Notes: generated from the sequence alone by a model not told the origin. 64,000 nt of DNA from Eretmocerus hayati (GCA_029851415.1 CM056742.1:112036246-112100245); one strand, 5' to 3'. Numbered from the stretch's first letter, positions 33,875 through 45,415 are shown. Made by a program: numbers and translations.

Positions 33875-33955
33875 TGCTGTTGGTGGGTCGGTGAGTTAGT
33901 GGGTCCGGTGGGTTGGTGGGTTCGGTGGGTCCGGTGGGTCGGTTGGTCCGTTTTT
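33875..33955. repeat. GGTGGGT-rich minisatellite
   Basis: Irregular repeats of GGTGGGTCGGT and GGTTGGTGGGT directly after the MITE. Low complexity. Confidence 0.75.
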
Positions 33956-34228
33956 GGTATTGCTGGTCTTGCGTGTGTTGCTGGTGATAGGAATGCTTCA
34001 ACCATAATTCAGCACACTATATCGAGTTACAATTTTGGTTTCTTTATTTATTACATTATGTACACGTTTCACGAGCAACTTGATTCCCGATTGTTAGTAG
34101 AAATCGTCAATTGTTGTGATGCTGTGGAGAATACATAATACCTCAAATTCAACACTGCACATGTTGAGAAATAATAGAAACTAAGAAATTCGACTTGAAT
34201 TGGTTCAAGAGCTATACAAAATTCTGAG

Positions 34229-34520
34229 TTAATCACAGAATATTCCTGGATATACAAAAGATATATTCGTGGTATAAACCTGAGTTCTTGCGAAAGGCGT
34301 TTTAGATGAATTTTCTGAAAGTATTCGTTTTTTGCTCTTCTTAGCACTATTCTTCATAACAATTTTCAAATTTTCTTCCGATGTGACTCTTGATAGAGCA
34401 ACGTATAATTGCCCATGTGCAAATACTGGTGCCGGCAAATATATCTCAATGCTTTCAAATTATTGTCCTTGAGACTTATTTATAGTAATTGCAAATCCAA
34501 TTCTGAAAGGGAATTTTGTT
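34229..34520 (-). pseudogene. Helitron/Pif1-type helicase, C-terminal remnant
   Basis: The final part of a rolling-circle (Helitron) helicase of the Pif1/RecD2 class. On the minus strand FPFRIGFAITINKSQGQ is followed by a TAA, then FESIEIYLPAPVFAHGQLYVALSRVTSEEN, which is the characteristic C-terminal motif order (TINKSQGQ then HGQLYVALSR) ending with a basic tail and a stop at 34229. The TAA replaces a residue just after SQGQ, and the nuclease and remaining helicase motifs upstream are not readable, so the copy is dead. Helitron ends (3' hairpin and CTRR) were not located. Confidence 0.8.
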
Positions 34521-34621
34521 GTACCATAGAGAACGAGATTTCATCCTTTTGAGGATTTGACGTGGATCCTTGGGATGAATACCGTATCGTTTTTATTTCT
34601 CCCGTTCATGATTTTTGCAAA

Positions 34622-35292
34622 AATCACGTAGGTTTAGGTTAGTGTAGGTCGGTATAATCCGGTGTAGGTAGATCTGGTTTGTTCTCGTTTGGTCTAGTTC
34701 ACTCTAAATGAGCCTCATTTGGTCTAGTTTGGCGTAGTTGAATCTAGTTCGGTCCAATTCAATCTAATCTGGTTTTGTTCCGTCTAATCAAGGCTAGCTC
34801 CATCTAGCTCGGCCCAGTACATCGTAGTTCGATCTAGTTGAATCTAAATTGAGCTAGTTTGGACCAGCTTGGTCTAATTCGGTATAGTTCGCTCTAGTTC
34901 GGCCAAATTAGGTCGAGTTCGGTCGAATTAGGTCTGCTTTCGTCTAGTTCAGTCTAGTTCGGTCTAGAATAGCCTGATTCGGTCTAATTCGATGCAGGTT
35001 GGTCTAGATCGGTCCAATTTGATCTAACTCGGTCTTATTTGGTCTAATTGAGTCCCGCTCGGTCTTGCTTGGTCTCGTACGGGGTAATTGGGTCTCATTC
35101 GGTCTAGTTCGGTTGAATTAGGTTTGGTTCAGTCTAATTTGGTTCAGTTGAGTCTGGTACGGTCTAATACGGTGTAGCTCCATCGATTCCGGTCTGTTTT
35201 GGTCAAGTTCAAGCCAGGTCGATCTACTTCGTTCTAGCTCGGTCTAGCTCGGTCTAGTATGATCAAGTTCCGTCCAGTTTGGCCTCATCTGG
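34622..35292. repeat. Decamer array, consensus GGTCTAGTTC
   Basis: About 65 imperfect copies of a 10-bp unit close to GGTCTAGTTC (variants GGTCTAATTC, GGTCGAATTA) run without a break. There are no open frames of note. Copies are strongly diverged but the period is kept. Confidence 0.9.
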
Positions 35293-35384
35293 TATTTCCA
35301 TGATAAATTATCATTAAAGCCAAAATTTGTCCGTCAGCACCTTGCGTATCGGGTTGCCTGTGTGGAGGGAGTGAAGTTCGATGG

Positions 35385-35590
35385 GTGGTCGTATGGATCA
35401 TGGGTGGGTCATGGGTGGGTAGATGGTTGGATGGGTTGGTGGGTGAGTGGGTGTTAGTGGTCAGGTGGGTGGGTCGGCGGATGGATGAATGTACTTAAAC
35501 TTTAGTGATTTCAGTGGGAATCACCAAAGTTTCAGTGAGATTTCAGTGAGATGTTTCACTGAAATTTCAGTGAAAATCACTAAAGTTCCA
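35385..35590. repeat. GGGT-rich tract and TTTCAGTGA repeat
   Basis: Irregular GATGGGTGG and GGGTGAGTGGGT units to about 35475, then repeated TTTCAGTGA/TCACTGAAA words (35510-35585) that form local inverted repeats. Confidence 0.65.
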
Positions 35591-35595
35591 GACTG

Positions 35596-35800
35596 CGGCT
35601 AAGGCTGAGGTCAACGCTGAGGCTGGGTCTTGGGCTGTGGCTGAGGCTGAGGCTGTATTGAGGCTATAGTTGTGGTTAGGGCTAAGGTTGTGACTGGGTT
35701 TGCGGCTGAAACTGTAGCTGGAACTGGGGCTGGGGCCGTGGAGGGGGCATGGCTGAGGCAGGAGCTGGGATTGGGGCTGAGGCCGTCACTGGGGCTGGCC
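35596..35800. repeat. GGCTGA-type hexamer repeat
   Basis: Repeated GGCTGA, GGGGCT and GGCTGT words. Minus-strand frames here give PQPQPQ and PAPVPA peptides that are low-complexity artefacts. Confidence 0.8.
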
Positions 35801-36104
35801 AATTGGGGAAAGTTCCCAGATACTTACTGGAGATTTCCTGCTCCACTATGCGCAACATTACACCAATGCAATAGTTCTCAATCAAAGTGACCAGGTTGTA
35901 TCAAGGAAATTGCTTTCTTCCGAATTCACTGTATTACGAAATCTTCATGTTACATGTTGAGCTACAGAAGCATTTCAAGGGCTCATACCATATGAGAGAC
36001 ACTTCCAAGCCGGACGAGCGTTTGCGAGGTAGGCAATAACGCTAGTCAACATAAGGTGGATGAATCGATTCAATGTTATCAGTAAATTCGAACTCACAAG
36101 GGGA

Positions 36105-36490
36105 ACACCAACCTTGCGGGTCCTGGATTTTGATGAAACTTTGGGGATCATCTTGTTTTGGTGAGAAATGAAGTAACCCAGAAGGGTTTTGTCCAAGGGG
36201 CCTTCTACTCTGAGCTGTGCAACCCAGTAGCATGCTCATTCTCAACCATTTTTGGCTAATTTCTGACCAAAATGAGCCTCCAGCGACTCTTCTGCTCCTC
36301 TCTTGTTTGAGCCAACCAATCTTGGTTCTACTTCTCTTACCATGATCCAAGATCACATAAAGTACATCACAATATCACAGAAGTGGGTTTGTCTAATGGC
36401 TGAATACCCATGAGATGTACAGAAGACAACCCTTCACGCTCATCATAGAAATATCCTCATAATTAGATCAATCACATCACAACACTTCTG
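36105..36490 (-). repeat. Left member of a ~390-bp inverted pair
   Basis: The complement of this segment is present at 41563-41965 with few differences (both contain CAAGATGATCCCC, GGCTCATTTTGGTCAGAAAT and AAAGGGTTGTCTT or its near match). The pair encloses about 5.1 kb that includes a pogo-like transposase relic. The outer and inner limits coincide in both members. Confidence 0.85.
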
Positions 36491-36636
36491 TAGAATGTTC
36501 ACTGATGATTCACGAATGTCTCATGTTATGTATTTGAAGGTAGCACTAGCGGCACTGTTAAGTGAGATCGAAGTGCAGATTAGATCCTCGCTTGACTCGT
36601 TCCCGCCCGCCTGTATAGATATAGTGAGGCACACAG

Positions 36637-36753
36637 CCCCGCTGAGAATGGGCGGCCGTCATGGTGGCCTACAGGGTAGCCGTTAAGACGAGCGGCAGGC
36701 CGACCTGCCGGCCTACTGCCCGCCTTGCCGGCCACCGCCCATTTCCAGCGGGG
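36637..36753. mobile_element. GC-rich MITE, 117 bp
   Basis: CCCCGCTGAGAATGGGCGG and CCGCCCATTTCCAGCGGGG form terminal inverted repeats; a second internal pair CGGCAGGCC/GGCCTACTGCC fills the centre. No target duplication is evident. Confidence 0.7.
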
Positions 36754-36890
36754 AGCGAACGGCAACCTTACCACGATACCACCGAAAGTAGAAACATATT
36801 GGCTCAGATCTTTCCTTTTAGGCCCCTAACAATTGATCTGTTCGCTTATAAGTATTTTTCGCACTCTCATCCCTGTGCGCTCCAGATCAA

Positions 36891-36910
36891 CACTCCCGTG
36901 CACGGGAGTG
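36891..36910. repeat. Perfect 20-bp palindrome
   Basis: CACTCCCGTGCACGGGAGTG is fully self-complementary with no loop. Confidence 0.8.
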
Positions 36911-37229
36911 ATTCACGAAGATTGGATGAATATGAGTAGGTAGAAATAAACGTATCGATCTTTTATCATTTATCATGAGATGACGTGTTAATCGGTCTCA
37001 CAAAATTGCCCAGGACTTTTCCCGTCGATTCTGAAAGGCCTCAAAACGAACTGTTTATTTGAAATACTAACTTACCACTGTGCCGGATTCCATAATTTTC
37101 TGATAGATGATTTGAGCACTGCTAGTATACTACCTTAAAGGGGGAAAATTTTTTTTTGAAGGTCAAGAACCTTTGGATTGAACTGACTTTTAGAGCACCG
37201 CGCATCACTTCTAGCTGGCACAGAGATTG

Positions 37230-38683
37230 ATGTATCTTTTTCATTTCTCCAACAATCCAGCAACAGATTCAGAACCTCAAAGCCAACAATCTGCAGGTAG
37301 TGAATATATTCCCAGTCCGAAAAAAACCGAAATTTGAAGCTCTCCCGATTGCAACCAAGATCAAGATCATTAATAAGGCTAGAGAACATCCAGAGTCTAG
37401 CAATTCTCCAGAGAAATGATTGCAAAGCCCTTTCTCGTAAAGATACTCTAGCACGATGGATCAAGGATGTCGAGAAGGGTTTAACTCAAATGGACGAGTC
37501 GATATACATCCACGAAAAAACTTTTGAACTCTTCCAAGATGCGAGTGCAAAACGGTTACCGATACATAAAAGAAATGTTCAAGAGTGGGCAATTCAAGCT
37601 GCTCTTGAATTTCGCTCGGGTCAGACTCATTTCTGTGCTCCAAACCCTTGGCTTGATAGATTCAAAGTTCAATATGGTATACGCCAGCGGAAAATTACAA
37701 GGTACTTGAAACCTACGGAGATCAGATCCTTGGAGACCATGATTGCCGTTGCCCAACAGTTTCAGAACGAGACAGCTGAGAAAATCTGATCATATGACAA
37801 AGCCTTGGTCCTGAATACTGATCAAATAGGGTGTGAGTATCTTCTGGACGTGAAGAGAACATTGGATTATAGGGGTGCTAATCCTGTTGATGCATATCTG
37901 GGCGACCCAAACAGGATTAAACATAGCTACACCGTAGAATTCACGTCCACGGCCTCTGATAGATTATCAAATAAGCTGCTCGTCGTTCTCCAAGAAACTA
38001 ACGGTAGTTCCGGACCTCGAGTATTGGAGGAAGTTGCTGCGATGTGCAAAGAGTACGATAACTTAATCGTGATCTGTTCCAAATCTGGAAAACTGACCAG
38101 CTCACTCTTTGAGTCATATTTAACAGAAGTTGTGAAGCCGTACGTTGGCAACAAGAAATTCATGCTGCTGCTAGATAGCTGGGGAGGTCAGAAGAACTCA
38201 GAACTCTACGAGCAGTTTGTTGACGAGCAGGGAAATTCGAGTTGCAATGTTATAACTATTCCTCCTGGCTGTACTTCGCTAGCACAGCCTTTGGACGTAT
38301 ACTTCTATCGCCAGGCAAAACTCTTGATCAAAGCAATATACAATGCCACCTACCTTATAGAGCGGCAACGACAGTTGGGCTCAAGGGCTGAAATCTTGAA
38401 ATTGTAGTCTTTAGTGCACAATCAGCTCATGGCCCCAGTGTTTGAGCCTATGATCAAGTACTCTTGGTATGATAGTAGATTGACTCCTGTCAAATATGTA
38501 TTCCAAAATGTAAAAGAGGTTTGTTTCCCTGGTCATCCAGCTAGCACAAGATGCAATTGCACTATGATACCATTCATGAAGTGCTCTTGGTGCGAAAAAT
38601 TCCTTTGTTTCGAATGTTTCTATGTTAACTATCACCCTAAAAGATGCGTAGAATGTAGAAAATCTAAGACTAATCAATCTTGA
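37230..38683 (+). pseudogene. Pogo-like DDE transposase, inactivated
   Basis: A cut-and-paste transposase of the pogo/CENP-B-related group. From 37334 to 38683 a single frame encodes about 450 residues interrupted only by TGA at 37787-37789 and TAG at 38405-38407. Seen: a CENP-B-type DNA-binding part ending WLDRFKVQYGIRQRKITRYL, a catalytic domain with LNTDQIG (first Asp), FMLLLDSWGGQK (second Asp) and TIPPGCTSLAQPLDVYFYRQ, and a C-terminal cysteine-rich tail (CSWCEKFLCFECF, CVEC) that probably binds zinc. N-terminal sequence is also readable upstream from about 37230 in other frames (EYIPSPKK, ALPIATKIKIINKAREHPE), so there are frameshifts near 37326 and 37420. It lies inside the inverted pair at 36105 and 41563. 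A distinct family from the relic at 42-45.4 kb. Confidence 0.8.
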
Positions 38684-39791
38684 GCCTCATCATGCCTGTG
38701 CCATGGAAACTATATATATATATATTAAAGACACGACTGGATATTTTGACCAATTTTGCAAGTAATGTGTAATTCCCAAACTCATTTACAACTGTTAGCA
38801 GTGTGAACATGGTGAAATAAATTGACCGACCCTTTTTGATATGAAGTTGATATCCCAACTTTGTATGGCATGAATTTTTCCTTCCTATTTGTATATCCTG
38901 CTCAGATCTCATCTTTGGATTTCTTTCATACACCAATCACATATTCTTGGTATCAAATCTCGTCGAAAATTCTGAGTGGATTGTTGATGGTCCAACAGAA
39001 CGCGAGTGTCGGACGTATGCTAATTTTGACTTGCATTTCAGGAATTGGATTATGCAGTGCTTTTTGACGGATGAATCATTTTCCGGGAATCCAAATCGTA
39101 TTTGTAGAGAAACCTTCCGACACAAATTCCATCAATTCGCTTAGAAGAAAAAAGATTCGCGCAATAATATCTCAATGTCATTGAATTGAATGTTTCTGCG
39201 AATTATTCATGCTTGATCTTCCACATGCATTTCTAGAGCTTGGGTTTAATTAAGTTGCAGAAGACATGATATGCATGAATCTCGTTCATTCGACTGATAG
39301 ATCATCTCCTCAGTCTTGCAGGATACTTCGACCCATATGTCCTAATTACGGTTATTTGTTATCAATTAAAGGTAATTCCATGTTAAAATATCCAAATCGG
39401 GTCGGATTTAAGATTTTCTGACATATTCTATAGCACAAGATCGGGAGTCTCCGATCCAAGGTTCATGCTACGAAAAACTTGGACAGCAATTCCGCAGGAA
39501 TCATTTATCGTATACAGCTATGCATGCTTTATTGGTTGTTTTCATCGTCCAAAGATTAGGAACAGAGCAAAATCACATTGTCGGACATCCGCGTGTCGCG
39601 TCACATGTCTTTCCCAGCCAGTAGTGATTCCATCGAACCAAATCCATCAAGTAGTCTTATCAAGATGCTCACAATCAGCAGTGAGTTAGGCTCACTAATC
39701 GCCTCGGATGATATGCAAGCATGTGCAGGCACACTGCGCAACTACGACATACGCCAGAAGATATATGATGCATCCCAGGAACCGAAAATAT
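38684..39791. other. Interval without a recognised gene
   Basis: A short (TA)n run lies at about 38712-38725. No domain-bearing frame; part may be the 3' flank of the pogo-like element. Confidence 0.3.
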
Positions 39792-40180
39792 CAGCGTTTA
39801 CAAATTAACGAATTTACGGTATTACGAATTACGAATTTACAGAGTAAGCGAGGCGCATGCTTAGTGCGTTGCAACCAACAAGCTCCATTCACACGATTGG
39901 GCCCGTCGGATCGGGACGCTGATTTGTATACGAATTCAGACATATTCATTTGGTCAAATGTTCCCTAGTTTGGGATGTTGGAATGAAGCAACAAATCAAA
40001 AATGTATGAGCACAAGAAAAATTGGTCCAAGATTTGTCTAAATTCGTATACAAATTAGCGACCCGACTCGGCGCGGGCCTAGTCATGTGAATGAAGCTTG
40101 CTAACTGCAACGCACTGGGCATACGCTCTGCTAAATCTGTGGATTCGTGAATCTGTAAAATCGTAAATTCGTAAACGCTG
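39792..40180. mobile_element. MITE with CAGCGTTTAC ends, 389 bp
   Basis: CAGCGTTTAC at the left and GTAAACGCTG at the right are exact inverted complements; subterminal ACGAATTTACRG repeats and an inner pair (GATTTGTATACGAATT with AATTCGTATACAAATTAGCG) extend the arms to about 150 bp. No clear target duplication. CA..TG-type ends are compatible with hAT but not proof. Confidence 0.75.
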
Positions 40181-40255
40181 AAACCCTACTCTGCTCTACC
40201 CAGGGGAAAGCCTATCGATCCTCTCCTACTCGTCTACAGAAATCTAGGGTCATTA

Positions 40256-40385
40256 GAAGGGGGTCTCGACACGGTTCTCCCACCCCTGGTTAAATCGCCG
40301 CCATATTCAAACAAACTAATACTTTTTATATACCTATATCTACCGGATTTGTCTGAATATGGCGGACCGTGTCGAGACCCCCTTC
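40256..40385. mobile_element. MITE with GAAGGGGGTCTCGACACGG ends, 130 bp
   Basis: The 19-bp terminal repeat is matched exactly at the right end; inner CGCCATATTCA pairs with TGAATATGGCG. The loop is a short AT-rich segment. No gene. Confidence 0.8.
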
Positions 40386-41256
40386 CAGGGACCTTACAGT
40401 AACCTATTTGTAAAGCTCCAAGAGGATTCCAGGAATAACTACCACATCTCGTTGAGCAATTCGACTCCTCAGATAATGTGAAGCGTGTCAAAGACTGAAC
40501 AAATTGATTGAAGCGATCATATCCGATTGTTCTATCATTGAAAGCAAAAAATACTTGATTAGATTGGATCATGAGAAAATCAGTAGTTGAATTTCTAAAA
40601 CCGTGATCTTTGACAGCTCTGGAGAGTCAAATCAGCCGATGTTAGATGTATCTCATGTATTCGTTGCTCTCACTCTACGTTTGTTTACATGAGCTTAACA
40701 GCAGCAGAACACTCTTTCTTCCCAATCCAATGGCACAATTAGATAATCCAACACAGAGGAAATTCGTGACAGCTATTGCTGAGCGAAAGATTGAATATGG
40801 TTCATCATGATGACAGCTGGAGAAGAAGAGAATATCAGGGTTTTTTCCAGGCTACTGTGAAGTGGTGCATCTATTTTACAACAAAAATATGATAGGAGAT
40901 TGAATGATTATGTTATTGAATCCCAAAAGAATGTTCATGTTGATTGTTGTAGACATGTAGAAATAATACTGCTGGGTTCAAGCGAGCCATGTGTGTGTTA
41001 CGATTAATGAGGAGTTTCTCTATTCAGCTGATCTTTGGATGAGTGTTGAGCAGTACAGGGGTTCTCTCCGAATAGCTGCAAGTTTGTGTCTATGTGATTA
41101 TAGAGTCACCATTGTTAGAACTGTGGTGGAGATGTTTAAGTGGTACAAGTTTTCAACATTCGACGTAGGAAAAGATCCTGCCGGAGGAAGTCTGGCTTTC
41201 ACAAGGTTCACCAGATGGTCTCTCCCAAACTTCCTCCTGTAGTCCAATGTTGATGT

Positions 41257-41474
41257 CATAGAGATATAATACCATAGAGCAGGCATGCGCCTCTTTTCTG
41301 CGGCCAAGAAATGCTTCCCCTTCCTTCTCTTCGCTCCCCACTACTAACCTTACACCGACCGTTTCCCATTCGAGTGAGAGAGAGAGCAACAGGATTGACT
41401 ATTCCTCTCTCTAGTCCGCGGCTACTCACAGTGGCTACTATGCTATGCCTCCTCTATGGTGTTATATCTCTATG
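41257..41474. mobile_element. hAT-type MITE with 8-bp duplication GTTGATGT
   Basis: CATAGAGATATAATACCATAGAG and its inverted match CTCTATGGTGTTATATCTCTATG bound a 218-bp segment, with GTTGATGT immediately outside both ends (41249-41256 and 41475-41482). An 8-bp duplication is the hAT hallmark. No coding capacity. Confidence 0.85.
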
Positions 41475-41562
41475 GTTGATGTTCATATGAGTTCATATCC
41501 GTGAAAACTTCCACATGGTGTGGAAGAACCATTGGAAGAGATAGCCAGCCCATCCAAAATGT

Positions 41563-41965
41563 TTAATTTAGTGTTGTGATGTGATTGGTCTAATTATGAG
41601 GATATTTCTATGATGAGCGTAAAGGGTTGTCTTTTGTACATTTCATGGGCATCCAGCCATTAGATAAACCCATTTCTGTGATATTGTGATGTACTTCATG
41701 TGATCTTGGATGATAGTAAGAGAAGTAGAACCAAGATTGGTTGGATCAAACAAGAGAGGAGCAGAGGAGTCGCTGGAGGCTCATTTTGGTCAGAAATTAG
41801 CCAAAAATGGTTGAAAATGAGCATGCTACTGGGTTGCACAGCTCAGAGTAGAAGGCCCCTTGGACAAAACCCTTCTGGGTTACTTCATTTTTCACCAAAA
41901 CAAGATGATCCCCAGAGTTTCATCAAAACCCAGGATCCGCAAGGTTGGTGTTCCCCTTGTCAGTT
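41563..41965 (+). repeat. Right member of the ~390-bp inverted pair
   Basis: Inverted copy of 36105-36490. It abuts the C-terminal tail of the minus-strand pogo relic. Confidence 0.85.
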
Positions 41966-42236
41966 GGAAGCAAGTTATCTCTATTTACTGGCACATCATC
42001 AGTATCAAACATTGCATTTTCATCCATTACATCGGAGCTTGGTAAAATCTCAAAAACAGTGATAGTTTCAGTTTGACTCACGTTATCAGTCCATTGGTTT
42101 TTATACGGTGACTATTCATTCGTGTTTTTTTCAGCACAATACCACTATCATCACTCGGTTCACAGAAAGATAATCCAGGAACTTGCAAAAACATCTGTCT
42201 CGATGCTCTCGTCATTCAACAAATCTTGTATGGCAT

Positions 42237-42434
42237 AGGGTTTTTAACGAAATCCATTCTGAATTTTGTTGAATTTCGTTGAGCCCTATTTGATGACCCA
42301 TTTCATAACGAAATCCCACTCTAAAAATCATAATCATCATATTATGACGATTATGACTTTTGAGTGGCATTCCGTTATGAATTTGGTCATTGGATAGAAT
42401 TCAACAAAATTCAACGAAATCGTTGAAAACCCTG
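42237..42434. mobile_element. hAT-type MITE nested in the pogo relic
   Basis: The right end reads CGTTGAAAACCCTG; the left end is TAGGGTTTTTAACG, with T where C is expected. Flanking octamers GTATGGCA (42229-42236) and CTATGGCA (42435-42442) differ at one base. The arms pair over nearly the whole 198 bp. Confidence 0.8.
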
Positions 42435-43788
42435 CTATGGCAGCGCTGTTGGAAGTTTCAATCAAGTTGCGAGAACTTGAATCATTGGTTTGTCCATTCA
42501 GAAGTCCAGACAGGTCACTTTGTAGATGAGCTTCAGAATCAGTGTTCGTATTATTCACTGAAGCAAGAGAATCCATTGACGTTCCCATTCTTACCCGGCA
42601 CTCGAACAGAGACAATGAATCTGGTTCACCGTTCCAAGGGTTAGTAGAATCATTTACCAAAAAGAGATACAGAATATTTTTCTCAAGTACTTGGGTTTCA
42701 AAGAAGTTCTTAACTGGTCATAGTTGATACTTGCATCACTGCTTGGAACACTGTTTTCAGAATGAGTTTCCGAAGGACCAGAATCGTGGCAAATTTGACT
42801 TTGTTTTTTGTTTTTGTTCAGAATATCATAGTTGACTACACTTTTATTATATGGAAGAAGTCCGAATGCTTTGAAACCATTTTTGATAATTATCTTGAAT
42901 TTTTCTTTATCAGCTGTCAATACTGATCTTGGCACATGACCCACCATACATTTCTTCAAATCGGTAATTCCATCTTCAATCCTATATTTTATCAATTCCA
43001 CTTTGTAGAATTGCTTTAATGGTCGAAAGAAAGCTATATCGAGTGGCTGGTTGATATGGGTACTATGAGGATACAGAGCAATCAGCTCAATCTTCTTCTC
43101 TTCACAAATCATTAGTGTGGTATAATTAATGTGAGAAGATGATTGTCAATGAATAGTACAACAGGAAATTCATACTGGTATTCAACAAGCCATGGATAGA
43201 GTATATTCACAAAATAACTATATCAGCTCTCTTCAGTCATCCAGCCCCCATCGCTTACAGCTACACCCCACTGAATAGGACTGAACTTGATTACACAGCT
43301 TTTGGGCACACTCCTCTACTCGAACAACATAATTGGTGGAAGAATGGTGCCATCCGCACCAGCTTTAAAAAGTACAGTGACACAAGTTTTGTTGTCGCTG
43401 CGTCCAATTGAATTATGGTGTAAATGTAGCTTTGGCCGCTTTAGGTGCTATCTCTTTGAGGAAATAATTGGTAGGCAGACTCATCAGCATTTGAAATCTT
43501 GTGAGCTGGAATTTTATCTAATCCTTCTTCCTTCAAATATTCCAAAATTTGATTAAACCAATCTTGTAAATCTTCTTTGGTGACAGATGGTCTTGATCTT
43601 GATATAGTTAGATTATGGGCAATGCGAGAGCTCAGAGCAGGATGCCTTGCCATGAAGAAGTATATCACTTGTTACCTGGACCACCTTTGAATGGTGTCGT
43701 CTTACCTGTAGCTGTGACCTACTGTTTCACAAAATCTAGCAATATACTCTTTGTTAGAGGTAAAACTCTGTGAGCAGATTCTTTGAAA

Positions 43789-45109
43789 GTAATTCCACGA
43801 GAAAACGATATATGGTCGACAGTTGGGTTTCAAATCTCTCTTTAAGTGAACTTTTTCGATTCTATAGGTTGAAAAATGAACATCTGTCACTATAAGAAAA
43901 AATTGTAAATTTTTTTTTGGACCTGGGTACACAAACCAAAATCATGCTCTCAACTTTCTCTTGCATAATTCCTGTAACTTTTTCACACTCAAATCGTTAT
44001 AGCTCCAAAATAACGTTAGATAGAGGGACGCGGGTTGGCGCATCTGAAGGATGAGCAAAAAGCTATCAAAAACCACTTTGAAATTCTGGTTCTCATATTA
44101 CGTCGATTATATACAGATGATTTCGTGAAAATCATCCTTTATTTTTTCCTCGAAATGCTATCCTTTTGGAATATTTGTAAGTACATGATTAGATGTGAAA
44201 AGTTGTATTCTCTTCGAATGAAATATTTTCACTCTGCATTTTGTTGGTTTAAGCTATTCTTTAGGTTTTTTTCCAATTTCAATAATAGAAAACTTCAATA
44301 TTCTGGGCATGCGTGGCATTTCAAACTTCCAAAACCATTTTTTCGGAAAGCTGAGGAAATTCCTTTCTTTTTGACAACGACTACAAAAAGACGCTTCGTG
44401 TAAGGCCCCATATTCATTCCAGCCATTGCGTGGAAGCCTTTATGTTTTCGCTCAAACCGTTCTCTATCATTCGGGCGCTGCAACTCCGGTTTTATTTGAT
44501 GAAGTTAAAGTCACCAAGAAGTCATTTTAAAGGAAATTTGCTCAGCAATCCAAAAAATCGGTTTTGAAATCTCGAAATCTCGCGCATGCGCAGAAAATAG
44601 AGGTTTTCTCACACTGAAATTAAAAAAACGCCCAAAAAATAGCTTAGACACCAAAAGTGCAGAGTAAAAATATTTCATACGTGTAGAACGCAACTTTTCT
44701 CATGGAAAAATGTACTTTCGAATATGCCAGAAAAATCTCTCTTCGAGGAAAAAATACAAGATGATTTTCACCGAATCATCCATATATGATCGAGGTTATA
44801 CGAGAACCAGAATTTCGAAGTGGTTTTTGATAGGTTTCTTGCTCACCTTTCACATGCGTCAAACTGCGTACCTCTATCTACCGTTACTTTGAAGCTATAA
44901 CAATTTGAGTGAGAAAAAGTTACAGAAATTATGCAAAAGGAAGTTGAGAACATAATTTTAATTTGTGTATCAAAGTCCGAAAAAGAATTTACAATTTTTT
45001 TTTATGGTGACAGATGTTCATTATTCAATCTATAGAATCGAAAAAGTTGACTTAGAAAGGAATCTGAGACCCAACTGTCGACCATATATCGTCTTCTCAT
45101 GGAATCACT
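43789..45109. mobile_element. Foldback element nested in the pogo relic, ~1.3 kb
   Basis: The left arm begins GTAATTCCACGAGAAAACGA and the right arm ends TCGTCTTCTCATGGAATCAC; arms of about 600 bp pair around a centre near 44450. Landmarks CCATATATCG, GGTTTGTGTACC-like and AATGAACATCTGTCAC recur inverted. The pogo transposase frame is continuous on either side, so this insertion is younger than the pogo element. Confidence 0.8.
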
Positions 45110-45415
45110 CAAGAGCCAATGTTCAACGTCTTCCTCTTCTCTATTGGTCAAAATAGTTGAAGGTCCTTTTAAGCACAAGAGGAGTTACTCTAGTTTTCTT
45201 TTCATGTGAAGAGTACTCTGGGGTGAATTAAACTCTGATCATACTAACTGACAAGACAGATTTCGCTCGCTCGTGAGGTTTAAAGCTTTTTGTAGATCAT
45301 CCGGACTGTACTCGTGTTGTTACTTGCGTTTCTTCTTAGTGGTGTCTCCATTCTTTTTTGCTCTCTCCTTAATCTTTCTATTTGGCTGACTCTCATTTTT
45401 CGTTATCTTAGGCAT

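Larger units (their letters stand above)
41966..45415 (-). pseudogene. Pogo/Tigger (jerky-like) transposase, broken by nested elements
   Basis: The protein would bind transposon ends with CENP-B-type helix-turn-helix domains and cut with a DDE core. On the minus strand: ATG at 45415 (MPKITKNES), a psq-type HTH (YSPDDLQKALNL) to about 45250 with a stop at the KKKRK end, and REEEDVEHWL at about 45120. After a 1.3-kb inserted foldback it resumes at about 43788 with GITFKESAH, TPFKGGPGNK, FMARHPALSSRIAHN, the first catalytic Asp in NADESAYQLFPQ (about 43470), FPVVLFIDNH (second Asp, about 43165), ALYPHSTHINQPLDIAFFRPLK (43100-43010), and an acidic, serine-rich tail cut by a MITE at 42434-42237. 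Many stops and frameshifts; inactive. Confidence 0.8.

Noticed and set aside
35611..35890. Proline/glutamine/alanine-rich ORFs
   Set aside because: Products of the GGCTGA hexamer repeat on either strand.
36891..36910. Perfect 20-bp palindrome as an operator-like site
   Set aside because: No gene or promoter nearby; only symmetry supports it, so it is listed as a repeat.
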